Of a DNA stretch of 64,000 nt, positions 36,369 through 45,942 are shown piece by piece (position 1 is the first letter of the stretch; every line of letters begins with the position of its first letter). The stretch spans positions 62,001 to 126,000 of the forward strand of contig NZ_FOKF01000006.1 in NCBI RefSeq assembly GCF_900111995.1. The letters are read 5' to 3'. The stretch is from Collimonas sp. OK607 (lineage in GTDB: Bacteria > Pseudomonadota > Gammaproteobacteria > Burkholderiales > Burkholderiaceae_D). A program made the translations under genes and the position numbers. A model generated the notes under the pieces. The model was not told where the DNA came from and searched no databases. It was given only the letters and a program-made list of their open reading frames with translations.

Positions 36369-37883
36369 ATGACAATCTTGCTGTCCACGCTCAACGCGCG
36401 TTACTCCCACGCTTCTCTCGGGCTGCGCTATTTGCAAGCGAACATGGGCGATCTGCGTGACGCCACGCAACTGCATGAATTTGTCATCGGCGCCAAAACC
36501 ACCGATATCGTCGAAAAACTGCTGGCGCACAAGGCCGATACCGGCACCACCATCGTCGGCTTCGGCGTGTATATCTGGAATATCGAAGAAACCACCAAAG
36601 TGGTGGCGATGCTGAAACGCGTGGCGCCGGACATGGTGATCGTCCTCGGCGGACCGGAAGTGTCCTACGAATCTGCAGAACAACAAATCGTCCAGCTCGC
36701 CGATTATCTGGTGACCGGCTGGGGCGACGTTACCTTGCCGCAGCTATGCCAGCAGATCCTGCATGGCCCGAAACCGCTGATGAAAGTCCACGTCGGCGTG
36801 CAGCCGCCGATGGCTGATATCGTATTGCCATATAGCTTGTACAGCGACCATGACATCGCCCATCGCACCTTGTATGTGGAAGCTTCGCGCGGCTGTCCGT
36901 TCAAATGCGAATTCTGTTTGTCGGCGCTGGACAAGACTGCATGGCCTTTTGCGCTCGATAATTTCCTGGCTGAGATGGAATCGCTGTATGCGCGCGGCGC
37001 GCGGCTGTTCAAGTTCGTCGATCGCACGTTCAACCTGAACGTCAAGACCAGCCTCAAGATCCTGCAATTCTTTCTCGACAAATTAGCGGCCGATCCGGGC
37101 GATCCGGTGTTTGCCCACTTCGAGCTGGTACCGGATCATCTGCCCGATGCATTGAAAGAGTCGATCGCGCAATTTCCGCCCGGCGCACTGCAATTCGAAA
37201 TCGGCATCCAGAGCTTCAATCCGGAAGTACAGGCGCTGGTCAGCCGCAAACAAAACAATGAAAAAGCTGCGGAGAACATTCGCTGGCTGATACAGCAATC
37301 GCAGGCGCATCTGCATGTCGACCTGATCGCCGGCCTGCCGGGTGAAGATGTCGCCAGCTTCGCCCGTGGCTTCGATCGCCTGGTGGAACTGCAGCCGCAT
37401 GAAATCCAGTTCGGCATCCTCAAGCGCTTGCGCGGTACGCCCATCATTCGCCATACCGAACCCTACGGCCTGATCTTCGATCCGCATCCGCCCTATACCA
37501 TCCTGGCAACCAACAAGATCGATTTCCCGACCATGCAACGGTTGCAACGTTTCTCGCGTTACTGGGATCTGGTCGCCAATTCAGGGCGCTTCGCCCACAC
37601 ACTGCCGATCTTGCTGGGCGAGACGCCGTTCGATAATTTCATGGCGTTTTCCGACTGGCTATACGGCAAGACCGACGCCACCCACCGGATCGCGCTGGAT
37701 CGGCTGGCGGGGCTGGTCGGCCAGTGGTTACGCTTGCAGGGAATGAGCGAGAGTGCGGTCAACGCGGTGCTCAGTACGGACTACGCGGGTAAAGCGGCGA
37801 AACAAACGGATTTGCCGCAGCCCGTTGTCAAACCTGAGGGACTGGTTGCCCCCAAGCGCCAGGCACGGCATCTAGCCCATTGA
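36369..37883 (+). CDS. B12-binding-domain radical SAM protein (DUF4080-type)
   Basis: A 504-residue radical SAM enzyme. The N-terminal 130 residues form a cobalamin-binding-like domain (TILLSTLNARYSHASLGLRYL, then VGFGVYIWN, VLGGPEVSYE). The iron-sulfur cluster motif is CPFKCEFC near 180. The TIM-barrel core follows with LQFEIGIQSFNPEV and VDLIAGLPGED. The C-terminal third has the DUF4080 pattern (RFSRYWDLVANSGRF). The reaction is unknown for the family. Its 3' end overlaps the convergent DUF3717 gene by 12 bases. Confidence 0.9.
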   Translation: MTILLSTLNARYSHASLGLRYLQANMGDLRDATQLHEFVIGAKTTDIVEKLLAHKADTGTTIVGFGVYIWNIEETTKVVAMLKRVAPDMVIVLGGPEVSYESAEQQIVQLADYLVTGWGDVTLPQLCQQILHGPKPLMKVHVGVQPPMADIVLPYSLYSDHDIAHRTLYVEASRGCPFKCEFCLSALDKTAWPFALDNFLAEMESLYARGARLFKFVDRTFNLNVKTSLKILQFFLDKLAADPGDPVFAHFELVPDHLPDALKESIAQFPPGALQFEIGIQSFNPEVQALVSRKQNNEKAAENIRWLIQQSQAHLHVDLIAGLPGEDVASFARGFDRLVELQPHEIQFGILKRLRGTPIIRHTEPYGLIFDPHPPYTILATNKIDFPTMQRLQRFSRYWDLVANSGRFAHTLPILLGETPFDNFMAFSDWLYGKTDATHRIALDRLAGLVGQWLRLQGMSESAVNAVLSTDYAGKAAKQTDLPQPVVKPEGLVAPKRQARHLAH

Positions 37884-38117
37884 CTGGTTGCCGGTGCTGA
37901 CATCCAGCTTGGTTTGCCGCCATGCGCCGATCAATTGCTGCGCAACGCTGCCCATGGAGGCCAGCGCGACGCTGCTGCTGTGATTGATGATCATCAAGGC
38001 ATACACGTCGGCGAGCGCATTGACCTCGGGTGACAATGCGCACTCTTCCCCTACCGCAGGCCGTTGCAGACGCCAGTAATTAATGGCTTGTTCCAGTTCG
38101 GGCATTGAGATATTCAT
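37872..38117 (-). CDS. DUF3717 domain protein
   Basis: An 81-residue cytoplasmic protein beginning MNISMPELEQAINYWRLQRP, the conserved start of DUF3717, found mainly in Burkholderiales. The rest is helical (EVNALADVYALMIINHSSSV). Function unknown. Convergent, 12-base overlap with the radical SAM gene. Confidence 0.82.
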   Translation of the reverse strand: MNISMPELEQAINYWRLQRPAVGEECALSPEVNALADVYALMIINHSSSVALASMGSVAQQLIGAWRQTKLDVSTGNQSMG

Positions 38118-38170
38118 GGCTTTATTGTACCTGCAGGGACGTTCTTGTCAGGTATTTGAGCAAATTGTTA

Positions 38171-38563
38171 TCAAAACACTACGCCGGCGACCAGGATGAT
38201 GTTTGCATAAGGCGTGAACTCGCCGGTGCGGATAACGGCTTTGGCGCTCTGGGTCATACGCTTGAAATCGGCGTGCGACAAAGTACGTTTGTCGGCCAGG
38301 CCAAGAGCTTCGATCTGTCGCGCCAGCTGCGGGCTGTGTAGCGGCAACTCGTCGGCCAGCACATGATGCTCGACCTGCATTTCAGTCAACACCGTTTGCA
38401 AGGTCACCATGAAGCCGGGCACCCCGCGCGTCAACGCCAGATCGATCAGCGGCACACCGGGCGGCACCGGCAAACCGGCATCGCCAATCACGATACTTTC
38501 ACCGTGGCCCAGCGATGCGATCAGTTGCGACAACGCGATATTCAATAACGGGCTTTTTTTCAT
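38171..38563 (-). CDS. rbsD: D-ribose pyranase RbsD
   Basis: A 130-residue RbsD, which interconverts pyranose and furanose forms of ribose so that ribokinase can use it. It begins [21 protein letters not shown] with the catalytic histidine, then GDAGLPVP, and ends with [12 protein letters not shown]. The ATG at 38563 follows the rbsK stop directly (1-base gap), so a longer frame reaching 38608 is unlikely. Last gene of the ribose operon. Confidence 0.94.
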   Translation of the reverse strand: MKKSPLLNIALSQLIASLGHGESIVIGDAGLPVPPGVPLIDLALTRGVPGFMVTLQTVLTEMQVEHHVLADELPLHSPQLARQIEALGLADKRTLSHADFKRMTQSAKAVIRTGEFTPYANIILVAGVVF

Positions 38564-38564
38564 C

Positions 38565-39479
38565 TCAAGCGTCCAGTTCGTGACGATAAGGAATCGAGGT
38601 TTGCGCACCGACTCGCGCCACGCTCAAGGCGGCCGCGCGTTGGCCGAAAGCGATGGCGTCGATTTCGCTGCGCCCTTCGGCCAGCGCGGCGACAAAACCG
38701 CCAATGAAGGTATCGCCGGCGGCGGTGGTATCGACCGCCTTGGTCGGCTGTGCGGCAAAATGGACGGAGCCGGACGACAGTGCGGCATAGACGCCCTTCT
38801 CACCCAGCGTGACCAGCACATTGGCGCTGCCGGCGGCGCGCAATTTGGCGACCGCTGCTTCGATTGCGGTGTCGCTATCAAGACTGGCAGCGCTCAGGCC
38901 GGCCAGCATCGCGGCCTCGATTTCATTCGGAATCAGGTACTCCACCTGCGCCAGCAAATCGGCTGGCAAGGCTTGCGCGGGCGCCGGATTCAACACCACG
39001 ATCTTGCCTAGTTCATGCGCCAGCTTGATCGCATGGCGGACCGTGGCCAGCGGCGTTTCCAGCTGCAACACGACGATGCGCGCCTGTTCGATCAAGCTGC
39101 GTGCAGCGTCGATATGGGCCGGGCTCAGCGCGTCGTTGGCGCCGGCGGCCAGTACGATACTGTTCTGGCCGCCGGCATCAACCAGGATCGAGGCCACGCC
39201 TGAAGCTTCGCCTGCTATCGTGCTGACATGGCTGTCGTCGATGCCGTCGTTGCGCAATGCCGCGCGCAGTTCTAGGCCGAAGGCATCGTCGCCGAGACAG
39301 GCGATCATTGCTACCTTCATGTTGTCGGCGCTGAGGCGCGCGCAAGCGACTGCCTGATTCGCGCCTTTGCCGCCCGAGATGGTCTGGAAGCGGCCACCGG
39401 ACAAGGTTTCACCGGGATGCGGCATGCGCGGTACGCGTAGCACCAGGTCCATGTTGATACTGCCGATGATGACGATCAT
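38565..39479 (-). CDS. rbsK: Ribokinase RbsK
   Basis: A 304-residue PfkB-family kinase that phosphorylates ribose at O5. The substrate motif [14 protein letters not shown] is at about 37-50, and the ATP/anion-hole motif [13 protein letters not shown] with catalytic Asp near 250. The start matches ribokinases ([24 protein letters not shown]). It sits between rbsR and rbsD in the operon. Confidence 0.95.
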   Translation of the reverse strand: MIVIIGSINMDLVLRVPRMPHPGETLSGGRFQTISGGKGANQAVACARLSADNMKVAMIACLGDDAFGLELRAALRNDGIDDSHVSTIAGEASGVASILVDAGGQNSIVLAAGANDALSPAHIDAARSLIEQARIVVLQLETPLATVRHAIKLAHELGKIVVLNPAPAQALPADLLAQVEYLIPNEIEAAMLAGLSAASLDSDTAIEAAVAKLRAAGSANVLVTLGEKGVYAALSSGSVHFAAQPTKAVDTTAAGDTFIGGFVAALAEGRSEIDAIAFGQRAAALSVARVGAQTSIPYRHELDA

Positions 39480-39533
39480 GTGTGTTCTTAAAAATAAGGG
39501 TTACCCAAACAGGGATTACTAAAGTTCAAGCCG

Positions 39534-40526
39534 TCACGACTTTACAGTCGAGTCGCGGATGTGCAGTTCTGGCGCGATTGAAATCCGTTGCAAGGGACGG
39601 TCTGGCGTTGCAATCCGCTGCAACAGACATTCGGCGGTAATTTGTCCCAGCCTGCGGGTATTCTGCGCCACGCTGGTCAAGGTCGGATGGACAAACTGCG
39701 CAAGGTCGATATCATCGAAGCCCACCACCGCCAGCGCTTCAGGCACCGCGATACCGCGCTCCGCGGCAGCACGCAAAGCACCGATCGCCATCAGATCGTT
39801 ACAGCAGAAAATCGCATCCGGTGCTTGCGGCAAAGCCAGCAGGTTGCGTGCCGCCAGATAACCGCCGGCGCTGGTGAAATCGGCATAGGCCAGCAAGGCT
39901 TCCGGTAATTCGACACCTGCATCCAGCAAAGTCTGGCGTAAGCCGCCAATCCGTTCGCGCGAAATCGCGATGTCTTGCGGGCCACCGATACAAGCGATGC
40001 GACGCCGCCCCAGACCCAGCAAATGGGCGGCTGCCAGCGCGCCGCCGGCGGCATTGTCGACCGCCACCAGATCGATCGCCATGTCTTTCGGCGCACGGTC
40101 CAGCAGCACGGTCGGCACCTTCATCTTGCGCAACAGTTCGCCATCGGTCTGCGCCAGCGTAGCCACGATCAGGCCGTCGCAACGCTTGGTCAGCAGCACA
40201 TTCAGATAGTCGCGCTGCTTGGCCGGGTCGTCGTCCGAGTTGCACAGGATGACGCTGTAGCCTGCGGCATAACAACTGTCTTCGATACCGCGCGCCACTT
40301 CCGAAAAATACGGATTGGTGTTGTTCGGGATAATCAGGCCGATACTGCCGGTAGTCTTGCTTTTCAGGGACCGCGCCAGCGCGCTAGGCACATAGGCCAG
40401 CGATTCCACCGCCGCCAGCACCCGCGCCCGGGCATCGTCGCTGACCGGGCGGGTGTGGTTCAGGACGTGCGAAACCGTGGTGTATGAAACCCCGGCCGTG
40501 CGCGCCACATCCTTGATGGTTGCCAT
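39534..40526 (-). CDS. rbsR: LacI-family ribose operon repressor RbsR
   Basis: A 330-residue LacI regulator. The helix-turn-helix is ATIKDVARTAGVSYTTVSHV, followed by a hinge helix (ARVLAAVESLAYVPSALARS) and the periplasmic-binding-like ribose domain. It is encoded inside the operon between rbsC and rbsK. The perfect palindrome before rbsB (44425-44446) is its probable operator, with ribose as the expected inducer. Confidence 0.92.
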   Translation of the reverse strand: MATIKDVARTAGVSYTTVSHVLNHTRPVSDDARARVLAAVESLAYVPSALARSLKSKTTGSIGLIIPNNTNPYFSEVARGIEDSCYAAGYSVILCNSDDDPAKQRDYLNVLLTKRCDGLIVATLAQTDGELLRKMKVPTVLLDRAPKDMAIDLVAVDNAAGGALAAAHLLGLGRRRIACIGGPQDIAISRERIGGLRQTLLDAGVELPEALLAYADFTSAGGYLAARNLLALPQAPDAIFCCNDLMAIGALRAAAERGIAVPEALAVVGFDDIDLAQFVHPTLTSVAQNTRRLGQITAECLLQRIATPDRPLQRISIAPELHIRDSTVKS

Positions 40527-40561
40527 ATTAGTTACTCAATATTCAAATGCGTATATCAGTC

Positions 40562-40644
40562 GTAGGGTGGGCAGGTCCTTTTGCCCACGCGTTGCCGTAT
40601 TAAACGGAGTGGGAATTCCGCGTGGGCACCAGTGCCCACCCTAC
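40562..40644. repeat. Palindromic repeat element, copy 2 (REP/BIME-like)
   Basis: Same four arms as copy 1 at 14301: gtagggtgggca (40562-40573), tgcccacgcg (40582-40591), cgcgtgggca (40619-40628) and tgcccaccctac (40633-40644), with a different central spacer. It lies between rbsC and rbsR inside the ribose operon, where it could lower or stabilise parts of the transcript. Confidence 0.88.
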
Positions 40645-40659
40645 TCGCTTATGTATGGA

Positions 40660-41625
40660 TTAGTGGGTAGAACGCTCACCGCGGCGGCGATAAGTATCCA
40701 GTACCACTGCCGCAACGATCACCAGTCCGGTGATGATGCGTTTCATCGGCTCGCTGACGCCGACTTGCGCCAGGCCCGCTTCCAGCACCGAGATAATCAA
40801 CACGCCAATGAAAGTGCTGATCACCGAACCGCGCCCACCCATCAGGCTGGTGCCGCCGATCACCACCGCCGCAATCACTTGCAATTCCAAGCCGACGCCG
40901 CCATTCGGATCGGCCGCTTCCAGCCGTGATACCTGGAACAGCGCGCCGACACCAGCCAGCAAACCCATCAGTGCGAACACCAGCACCTTGCTAGGCCGTG
41001 GATTGATGCCGGACAAACGCACCGCTTCTTCATTGGTGCCGATGCCGATCCAGTGGCGCCCCAGCACCGTCTTGGTCAATACCAGATGGCCGACGATGAC
41101 GATCAGGATGGCAGACAGGAAAGCCGGCGACATACCGAACAAGATCGGCGAGCTGATACCGTCCACCGCGCTGCCGATATATTCAGTGCGCGAATTGGTG
41201 ACCTGATAAGCCAGGCCGCGCGCCATTTCCAGCACGCCCAACGAGACGATGAACGAAGGAATCCGCCAGCCGACCGAAATCAAACCGGTCACCATGCCGC
41301 ACAGGCTAGCCACGAACACACCCAGCACCGCGGCCGCAAACAAGGGCCAGCCCCAGCGCACCATCGCCATCGACAGCACCGAGGCCGCCAGCGCCATCAC
41401 CGAGCCGACCGAGAGGTCGATGCCGCCGATGATCAGCACAAACGTCATTCCGACTGCCATCACCACCAATGTCGGAATGTCGTTAGACAAAGTAGTAAAC
41501 GTGGCGGCGGTCAGGAAATTTTCGCTTAAGAAAGAGAACAGCACGCACATGGCAAGCAGCGCACCGACCAGGCCCAGGTAATTCTTCAGGCCAGACATGC
41601 TTCGGGTAAAAGAGAGAGTTGTCAT
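40660..41625 (-). CDS. rbsC: Ribose ABC transporter permease RbsC
   Basis: A 321-residue inner-membrane permease of the BPD_transp_2 family with about 8-10 helices. The segments GIDLSVGSVMALAASVLSMAM and GLELQVIAAVVIGGTSLMGGRGSVIST are the RbsC signatures. It works with the ATPase RbsA and binding protein RbsB. Encoded 39 bases after rbsA. Confidence 0.94.
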   Translation of the reverse strand: MTTLSFTRSMSGLKNYLGLVGALLAMCVLFSFLSENFLTAATFTTLSNDIPTLVVMAVGMTFVLIIGGIDLSVGSVMALAASVLSMAMVRWGWPLFAAAVLGVFVASLCGMVTGLISVGWRIPSFIVSLGVLEMARGLAYQVTNSRTEYIGSAVDGISSPILFGMSPAFLSAILIVIVGHLVLTKTVLGRHWIGIGTNEEAVRLSGINPRPSKVLVFALMGLLAGVGALFQVSRLEAADPNGGVGLELQVIAAVVIGGTSLMGGRGSVISTFIGVLIISVLEAGLAQVGVSEPMKRIITGLVIVAAVVLDTYRRRGERSTH

Positions 41626-41664
41626 GATTTTCGATTATGTTGATTGCAGTGCTTCAGGTGCACT

Positions 41665-43260
41665 TTAGGCGGCTTGCGCAGTTGTCGAGTTTGCAGGATC
41701 ACTGCCGCTGCCATTCACGTAGCCGCTGAACGCTGCCGCCAGGATCTTTTCCTGACTCCATTCGCCGCGCTCGAAGGTGTCGACCAGCTTGCCGGCGCTC
41801 ATCACTGCGATGCGGTCGCAAATCAGCATCAGTTCGCGCAGGTCGCTGGAAACGATCAGCAGTCCCTTGCCTTGCCGCGACAGTTCGGCCAATAGTTTGT
41901 AGATATCGAACTTGGCGCCGATATCGATGCCGCGGGTCGGCTCGTCGAACAGCATGATCGGGCAATCTCGATATAGCCAGCGCGCGATAACCACCTTCTG
42001 CTGATTGCCGCCGGAAAGTTCTCCCGCTGCCTGCAGGCCGTTGCGCGAGCGGATCCGCAAGCGCTTGATGTAATCGTCGGCAACCTCGGCTTCTGCCTGC
42101 TGATCCAGCACTCCGAGCTTGCTGACAGAAGATAGCTTGGCCAGCGTGGTGTTGAGTCCGATCGATTGCGACAGCAGCAGTCCCTGGCTCTTGCGGTCCT
42201 CGGTGATCATGGCGATGCCGGCTGCGATGGCTTCTTTCGGCGATGAAATTTTCGCCGCTTGCGTTTGATCGCCGATGAATACTTCACCTTGATCGGCACG
42301 ATCCGCGCCAAAAATCAGGCGCAGCAATTCGGTACGGCCGGAGCCGATCAAGCCGGCGACGCCTAGAATTTCACCGGCACGTAAATCGAATGAGGTTGGC
42401 GCAACCACTGCGCCGCGGCCAATATCACGCACGCGCAACAAAGGTGCGCCAATGGTGCGATGGCCAAGGTCAAGCTCGGCTTCCGCGGCGCGACCGACCA
42501 TCAGCTGCACCAGCGCGTCTGTGCTGTAGCCGCCGATAGCGTCATCGCATACCAGCTGGCCATCGCGCAATACGGCAATACGGTCGGCAACCCGCTTCAA
42601 CTCTTCCAGCCGATGCGAGATATAGATGATGGCGACGCCTTCCGACTGCAGTCGCGCAATCTGCGTGAACAGTAATTCGACTTCACGATTGGTCAGCATG
42701 GCGGTAGGTTCGTCCAGCACCAGCAAGCGGCAACTGCCGATCAGGTTGCGCGCAATTTCCACCATTTGTTGATGACCCACACCCAGTTCGCCGACGGGCG
42801 TCCAGGGATCGATATCGGCCATGCCCACCGCCGCCATCTGGACTCGCGTAGCCTGCGCCAGTGCAGCCTTGTCGATCCAGCCGAAGCGATGCGGCAGTTG
42901 GTTGAAGTACAGGTTTTCGGCAACGCTCAGGGTTGGAATCAGGTTCAATTCCTGCATCACCATGCGGATGCCGAGATGTTCGGCTTCCTTGCGCGAACCC
43001 GGCTGATAACTCTGGCCGTCAAGCAGCATGCTGCCTGTGGTTGCATCTACCAGGCCGCAGACGATTTTCGACAGCGTGCTTTTACCGGCGCCATTTTCAC
43101 CGGTCAGGGCCAGTATCTGACCCGGGCTGATGCTGATTGAGACGTCGCTCAATACCGGTTCGACGTAGGTTTTGCCAATTCCGGTCAAACTTAATAAGGG
43201 AACTTCAGATGCAGCGGCACGCACCTCAGACTGATGCGCCGCAATGTATTCGTTGGACAT
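41665..43260 (-). CDS. rbsA: Ribose ABC transporter ATP-binding protein RbsA
   Basis: A 531-residue protein with two fused ATPase cassettes. The first has normal Walker A (GENGAGKSTLSK) and Walker B (LLVLDEPTAML). The second has the degenerate Walker A (GLIGSGRTELLRLIFG) usual for RbsA and the signature LSGGNQQKVVIARWL. ATG 43260 (MSNEYIAAHQ) was chosen because GGAGG lies 5 bases upstream; an in-frame ATG at 43275 has none. Confidence 0.94.
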   Translation of the reverse strand: MSNEYIAAHQSEVRAAASEVPLLSLTGIGKTYVEPVLSDVSISISPGQILALTGENGAGKSTLSKIVCGLVDATTGSMLLDGQSYQPGSRKEAEHLGIRMVMQELNLIPTLSVAENLYFNQLPHRFGWIDKAALAQATRVQMAAVGMADIDPWTPVGELGVGHQQMVEIARNLIGSCRLLVLDEPTAMLTNREVELLFTQIARLQSEGVAIIYISHRLEELKRVADRIAVLRDGQLVCDDAIGGYSTDALVQLMVGRAAEAELDLGHRTIGAPLLRVRDIGRGAVVAPTSFDLRAGEILGVAGLIGSGRTELLRLIFGADRADQGEVFIGDQTQAAKISSPKEAIAAGIAMITEDRKSQGLLLSQSIGLNTTLAKLSSVSKLGVLDQQAEAEVADDYIKRLRIRSRNGLQAAGELSGGNQQKVVIARWLYRDCPIMLFDEPTRGIDIGAKFDIYKLLAELSRQGKGLLIVSSDLRELMLICDRIAVMSAGKLVDTFERGEWSQEKILAAAFSGYVNGSGSDPANSTTAQAA

Positions 43261-43297
43261 TCTGTCCTCCACCATGACAGCTGTACTTAAGCTGATT

Positions 43298-43351
43298 GGG
43301 AACAGGGTAAACCGCCACGCGCCTGGCTTGGCGGCTCTTCAACCCTGTCCC
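43298..43351 (-). repeat. Intercistronic hairpin between rbsB and rbsA (second repeat family, copy A)
   Basis: Nested stems: acaggg/ccctgt extended by ggg/ccc with one bulged base, and an inner stem ccgcca/tggcgg. The internal gcgcctggc and the ctctt...tgtcccgc end are shared with a hairpin after def (52501-52549). Its position after the binding-protein gene is where hairpins often protect the abundant rbsB mRNA from degradation. Confidence 0.6.
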
Positions 43352-43378
43352 GCAATTACGTTGCGCAGTTACCGCTAA

Positions 43379-44335
43379 TTACTTGCTGTCTTTGGTCACC
43401 AGCGCGACCTTGGTTTCAACAGTACCGCCGAGCGTGTTTTGGGCTTTCTTGTCGGCGATCGCCTTCAATACCGTTTCGATGCCGAACACCGCTTGTTGCG
43501 AAGCAAACTGATCGGCTGTCGCCAGCACGCGGCCATCTTTCAACATCGGCTTGATGGCGTTGATATTGTCGTAGCCGACCACCAGTACTTTGCCGGTCTT
43601 GCCGGCAGCCTTGACGGCGGCAACAGCGCCCAGGGCCATGTTGTCGTTACCAGCCAACAATGCCTTGATATCCGGATGCGCATTCAGCATGGCGGCAGCA
43701 ATCTGGTTGCCCGGCGCCATTTCCCATTGACCGGATTGCACGCCAACCACGTTCGCGCCAACCGCGCTCATGGCGTCCTGGAAGCCCAGGGTGCGCTGCT
43801 GTGCATTGATGGTGGTGGACACGCCTTCGATGATGCCGACCTTGTCGCCCTTCTTGATTTGCTTGGCCAGGTAGTCGCCGACCAGCTTGGCGCCCTTGCG
43901 GTTATCCGGGCCTACGAACGGTACCGTGATGCCTTTTTCCTTGAGTGCTGCGTCATCCAGCTTGTTGTCGATATTCACCACAATGATGCCGGCGTCGATG
44001 GCTTTCTTGATGACAGGCACCAGCGCTTTCGAATCGGCGGGAGCGATCACCAGGCCGTTGACTTTGGAAACGATCATCTGCTCGACGATCTTGATCTGGT
44101 TCGATGTGTCTTGTTCGTCCTTGATGCCATTGGCAATCAGGTCATATTGCGCGGCGTGGGCTTTCTGGTGCTCCTTGGCGCCGTTTTCCATGGTCAGGAA
44201 AAATTCATTGGCCAGCGATTTCATCACCAGCGCAACCTTAGGTTTGGCAGCGGTCTGCGCCATGGCAGGCAGAGACGGCAAGGCGCAGACCAGAACGGTG
44301 GCGGCAATCAGCTTGAGGCGGATACGGGTATTCAT
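43379..44335 (-). CDS. rbsB: Ribose ABC transporter substrate-binding protein RbsB
   Basis: A 318-residue periplasmic sugar-binding protein (peripla_BP_4 type). The signal peptide ends ALPSLPAMAQ. The mature part begins KPKVALVMKSLANEFFLTMENGA, as in RbsB, with the ligand-site NIDNKLDD and KVGIIEGVSTT stretches. AGGAG lies 7 bases before the ATG. First gene of rbsBACRKD, just downstream of the palindromic operator. Confidence 0.94.
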   Translation of the reverse strand: MNTRIRLKLIAATVLVCALPSLPAMAQTAAKPKVALVMKSLANEFFLTMENGAKEHQKAHAAQYDLIANGIKDEQDTSNQIKIVEQMIVSKVNGLVIAPADSKALVPVIKKAIDAGIIVVNIDNKLDDAALKEKGITVPFVGPDNRKGAKLVGDYLAKQIKKGDKVGIIEGVSTTINAQQRTLGFQDAMSAVGANVVGVQSGQWEMAPGNQIAAAMLNAHPDIKALLAGNDNMALGAVAAVKAAGKTGKVLVVGYDNINAIKPMLKDGRVLATADQFASQQAVFGIETVLKAIADKKAQNTLGGTVETKVALVTKDSK

Positions 44336-44424
44336 CGAAAGTCTCCTGAAAGTTTTTATTAACTGCGGTTATTAAATGCGTCGTTGAACGGCATATCCGT
44401 TCGGATCGGCATGCCACCATTTGC

Positions 44425-44446
44425 AACGCGCAAACGTTTGCGCGTT
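44425..44446. promoter_or_regulatory. Perfect 22-bp palindromic LacI-type operator, probable RbsR site
   Basis: A perfect palindrome centred on cgcgcaaacgtttgcgcg, flanked by aa and tt, about 90 bases before rbsB. The core gcaaacgtttgc with central CG is the LacI/PurR/RbsR-type operator. RbsR is encoded in the same operon. Confidence 0.88.
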
Positions 44447-44563
44447 TTGATGATAGCACCAGATCCGGGGAAAATTCAAGGTCGCCGCATTGCTTGACAA
44501 AACGACAATGAAGCTCCCGGAATGCTAATTTGAAAAGATTTTGATCTTTAAGCCGAGTCCTGA

Positions 44564-45742
44564 TCAGGCCGACAGGTAACGCTCCAGGCGTTGCGCGCCA
44601 TCTTCCAGGCGCTCCAGCGAACTGGCAAAACACCATCGGACATAACCCTCGCCTTCGGGACCAAAAGCGTTGCCCGGCGCCAGGCCCAGTCCGGCATCGC
44701 GCACCAGTTGCTTGCACAATTCCAGGCTATCGTCGACACCGTCGACGCGGAAGAACAGATACATCGCACCCTTCGGCCGCGGCGCAGTAATCCCCGGCAA
44801 GGCATTCAAGCGCTGATACAGGAAATCACGCGCTGCACGATAACGGGCCACCGTGTTGCCGATGATTTCATCGCCGCGCTCGATGGCGACGACGCCGGCG
44901 CGTTGTATGAAGCCCGGCGCGCAAGAAGTGTTGTACTCGATCAGCTTGCCGATATCCGTCATCAGGGTCGGCGGCGCCACCAGCCAACCGAGCCGCCAAC
45001 CAGTCATCAGCCAGGATTTGGAAAAACTGTTGGATGAAATCAGCCTGTCTTCGGCAGTAGCTATGTCCAGGAAGGATGGCGCACACTGCGGTGCATCGGC
45101 GTGCTCGGTGTACACCAGCCGCTCATACACGTCGTCGGCAACAATCCAGATGCCGTGCCGGCGGCAGTGCGCCAGCACGATTTCCTGCTGCTCGCGCGGC
45201 ATGACCCAGCCGGTCGGATTGTTCGGCGAATTCAGCAAGACGGCGCGGGTATCCGGCGTCAAGGCGTCTAGCAACTGCTGCAGATCGAGCTCCCAGGTCT
45301 GGCCGAACTGCAAGGCCACGCGCACTACTTCGGCGCCGAGTATTTTCGGGATTTCGGCGACATTCGGCCACAGCGGCGTTACCGCCACCACCCGGTCGCC
45401 GGGGTTGATGATCAGCTGCGACAACACCATCAATGCCGATACGCCGGAAGACGTGACCGCTATCCTGCTGGCGTCGACCGGTTGGTGCAGAGCGGATAAA
45501 TAACTGGCAATCGCTGCGCGCAAAGGCGGGATGCCATAGTTGTGGGTGTAAAACGTGTCGCCGTCATCCAGCCCGGCCTTGGCCGCATCGCGAATGAAGC
45601 TCGGGGTCACCTGGTCCGGCTCGCCGAACCAGAACGGCAATACGTCGTCACGGCCCATGCCGACGTTGGCGACCTCGCGGATGCGCGAGGCTTCAAGTTG
45701 GCGCACCACGGCGCGGGCGACAGCAGGATGATCCAGAGGCAT
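44564..45742 (-). CDS. PLP-dependent aminotransferase (class I/II)
   Basis: A 392-residue fold-type I aminotransferase. The PLP lysine lies in SNSFSKSWLMTGWRLGW (about 238-254), the pyridine-N aspartate in WIVADDVYERLVY, and LNSPNNPTGWVMP is the usual Asn loop. It is likely an aspartate- or aromatic-type enzyme with unknown substrate. Stand-alone gene between the rbs promoter and the topB terminator. Confidence 0.88.
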   Translation of the reverse strand: MPLDHPAVARAVVRQLEASRIREVANVGMGRDDVLPFWFGEPDQVTPSFIRDAAKAGLDDGDTFYTHNYGIPPLRAAIASYLSALHQPVDASRIAVTSSGVSALMVLSQLIINPGDRVVAVTPLWPNVAEIPKILGAEVVRVALQFGQTWELDLQQLLDALTPDTRAVLLNSPNNPTGWVMPREQQEIVLAHCRRHGIWIVADDVYERLVYTEHADAPQCAPSFLDIATAEDRLISSNSFSKSWLMTGWRLGWLVAPPTLMTDIGKLIEYNTSCAPGFIQRAGVVAIERGDEIIGNTVARYRAARDFLYQRLNALPGITAPRPKGAMYLFFRVDGVDDSLELCKQLVRDAGLGLAPGNAFGPEGEGYVRWCFASSLERLEDGAQRLERYLSA

Positions 45743-45900
45743 GGCAATATCCGGTAAGCGGTAATTGAGCGGAAATCAATGCGGGCGAAAGCTGGTCCGC
45801 GACAACGGTGCATGACAGGAAGTGTAGCCGAAAGCATGCGGAGTTGTGGCACGGCGAAATCACCAAGCCAGTCGTCGAGTGATCGTAGCGGCAATAAAAA

Positions 45901-45922
45901 AAGCCGCTCAATTGAGCGGCTT
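45901..45922 (-). terminator. Terminator after topB
   Basis: A perfect 22-bp palindrome (aagccgctcaa then ttgagcggctt), with a T run on the minus strand, 20 bases after the topB stop. Confidence 0.88.
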
Positions 45923-45942
45923 CTTCAAAAGTAAATCAACGC

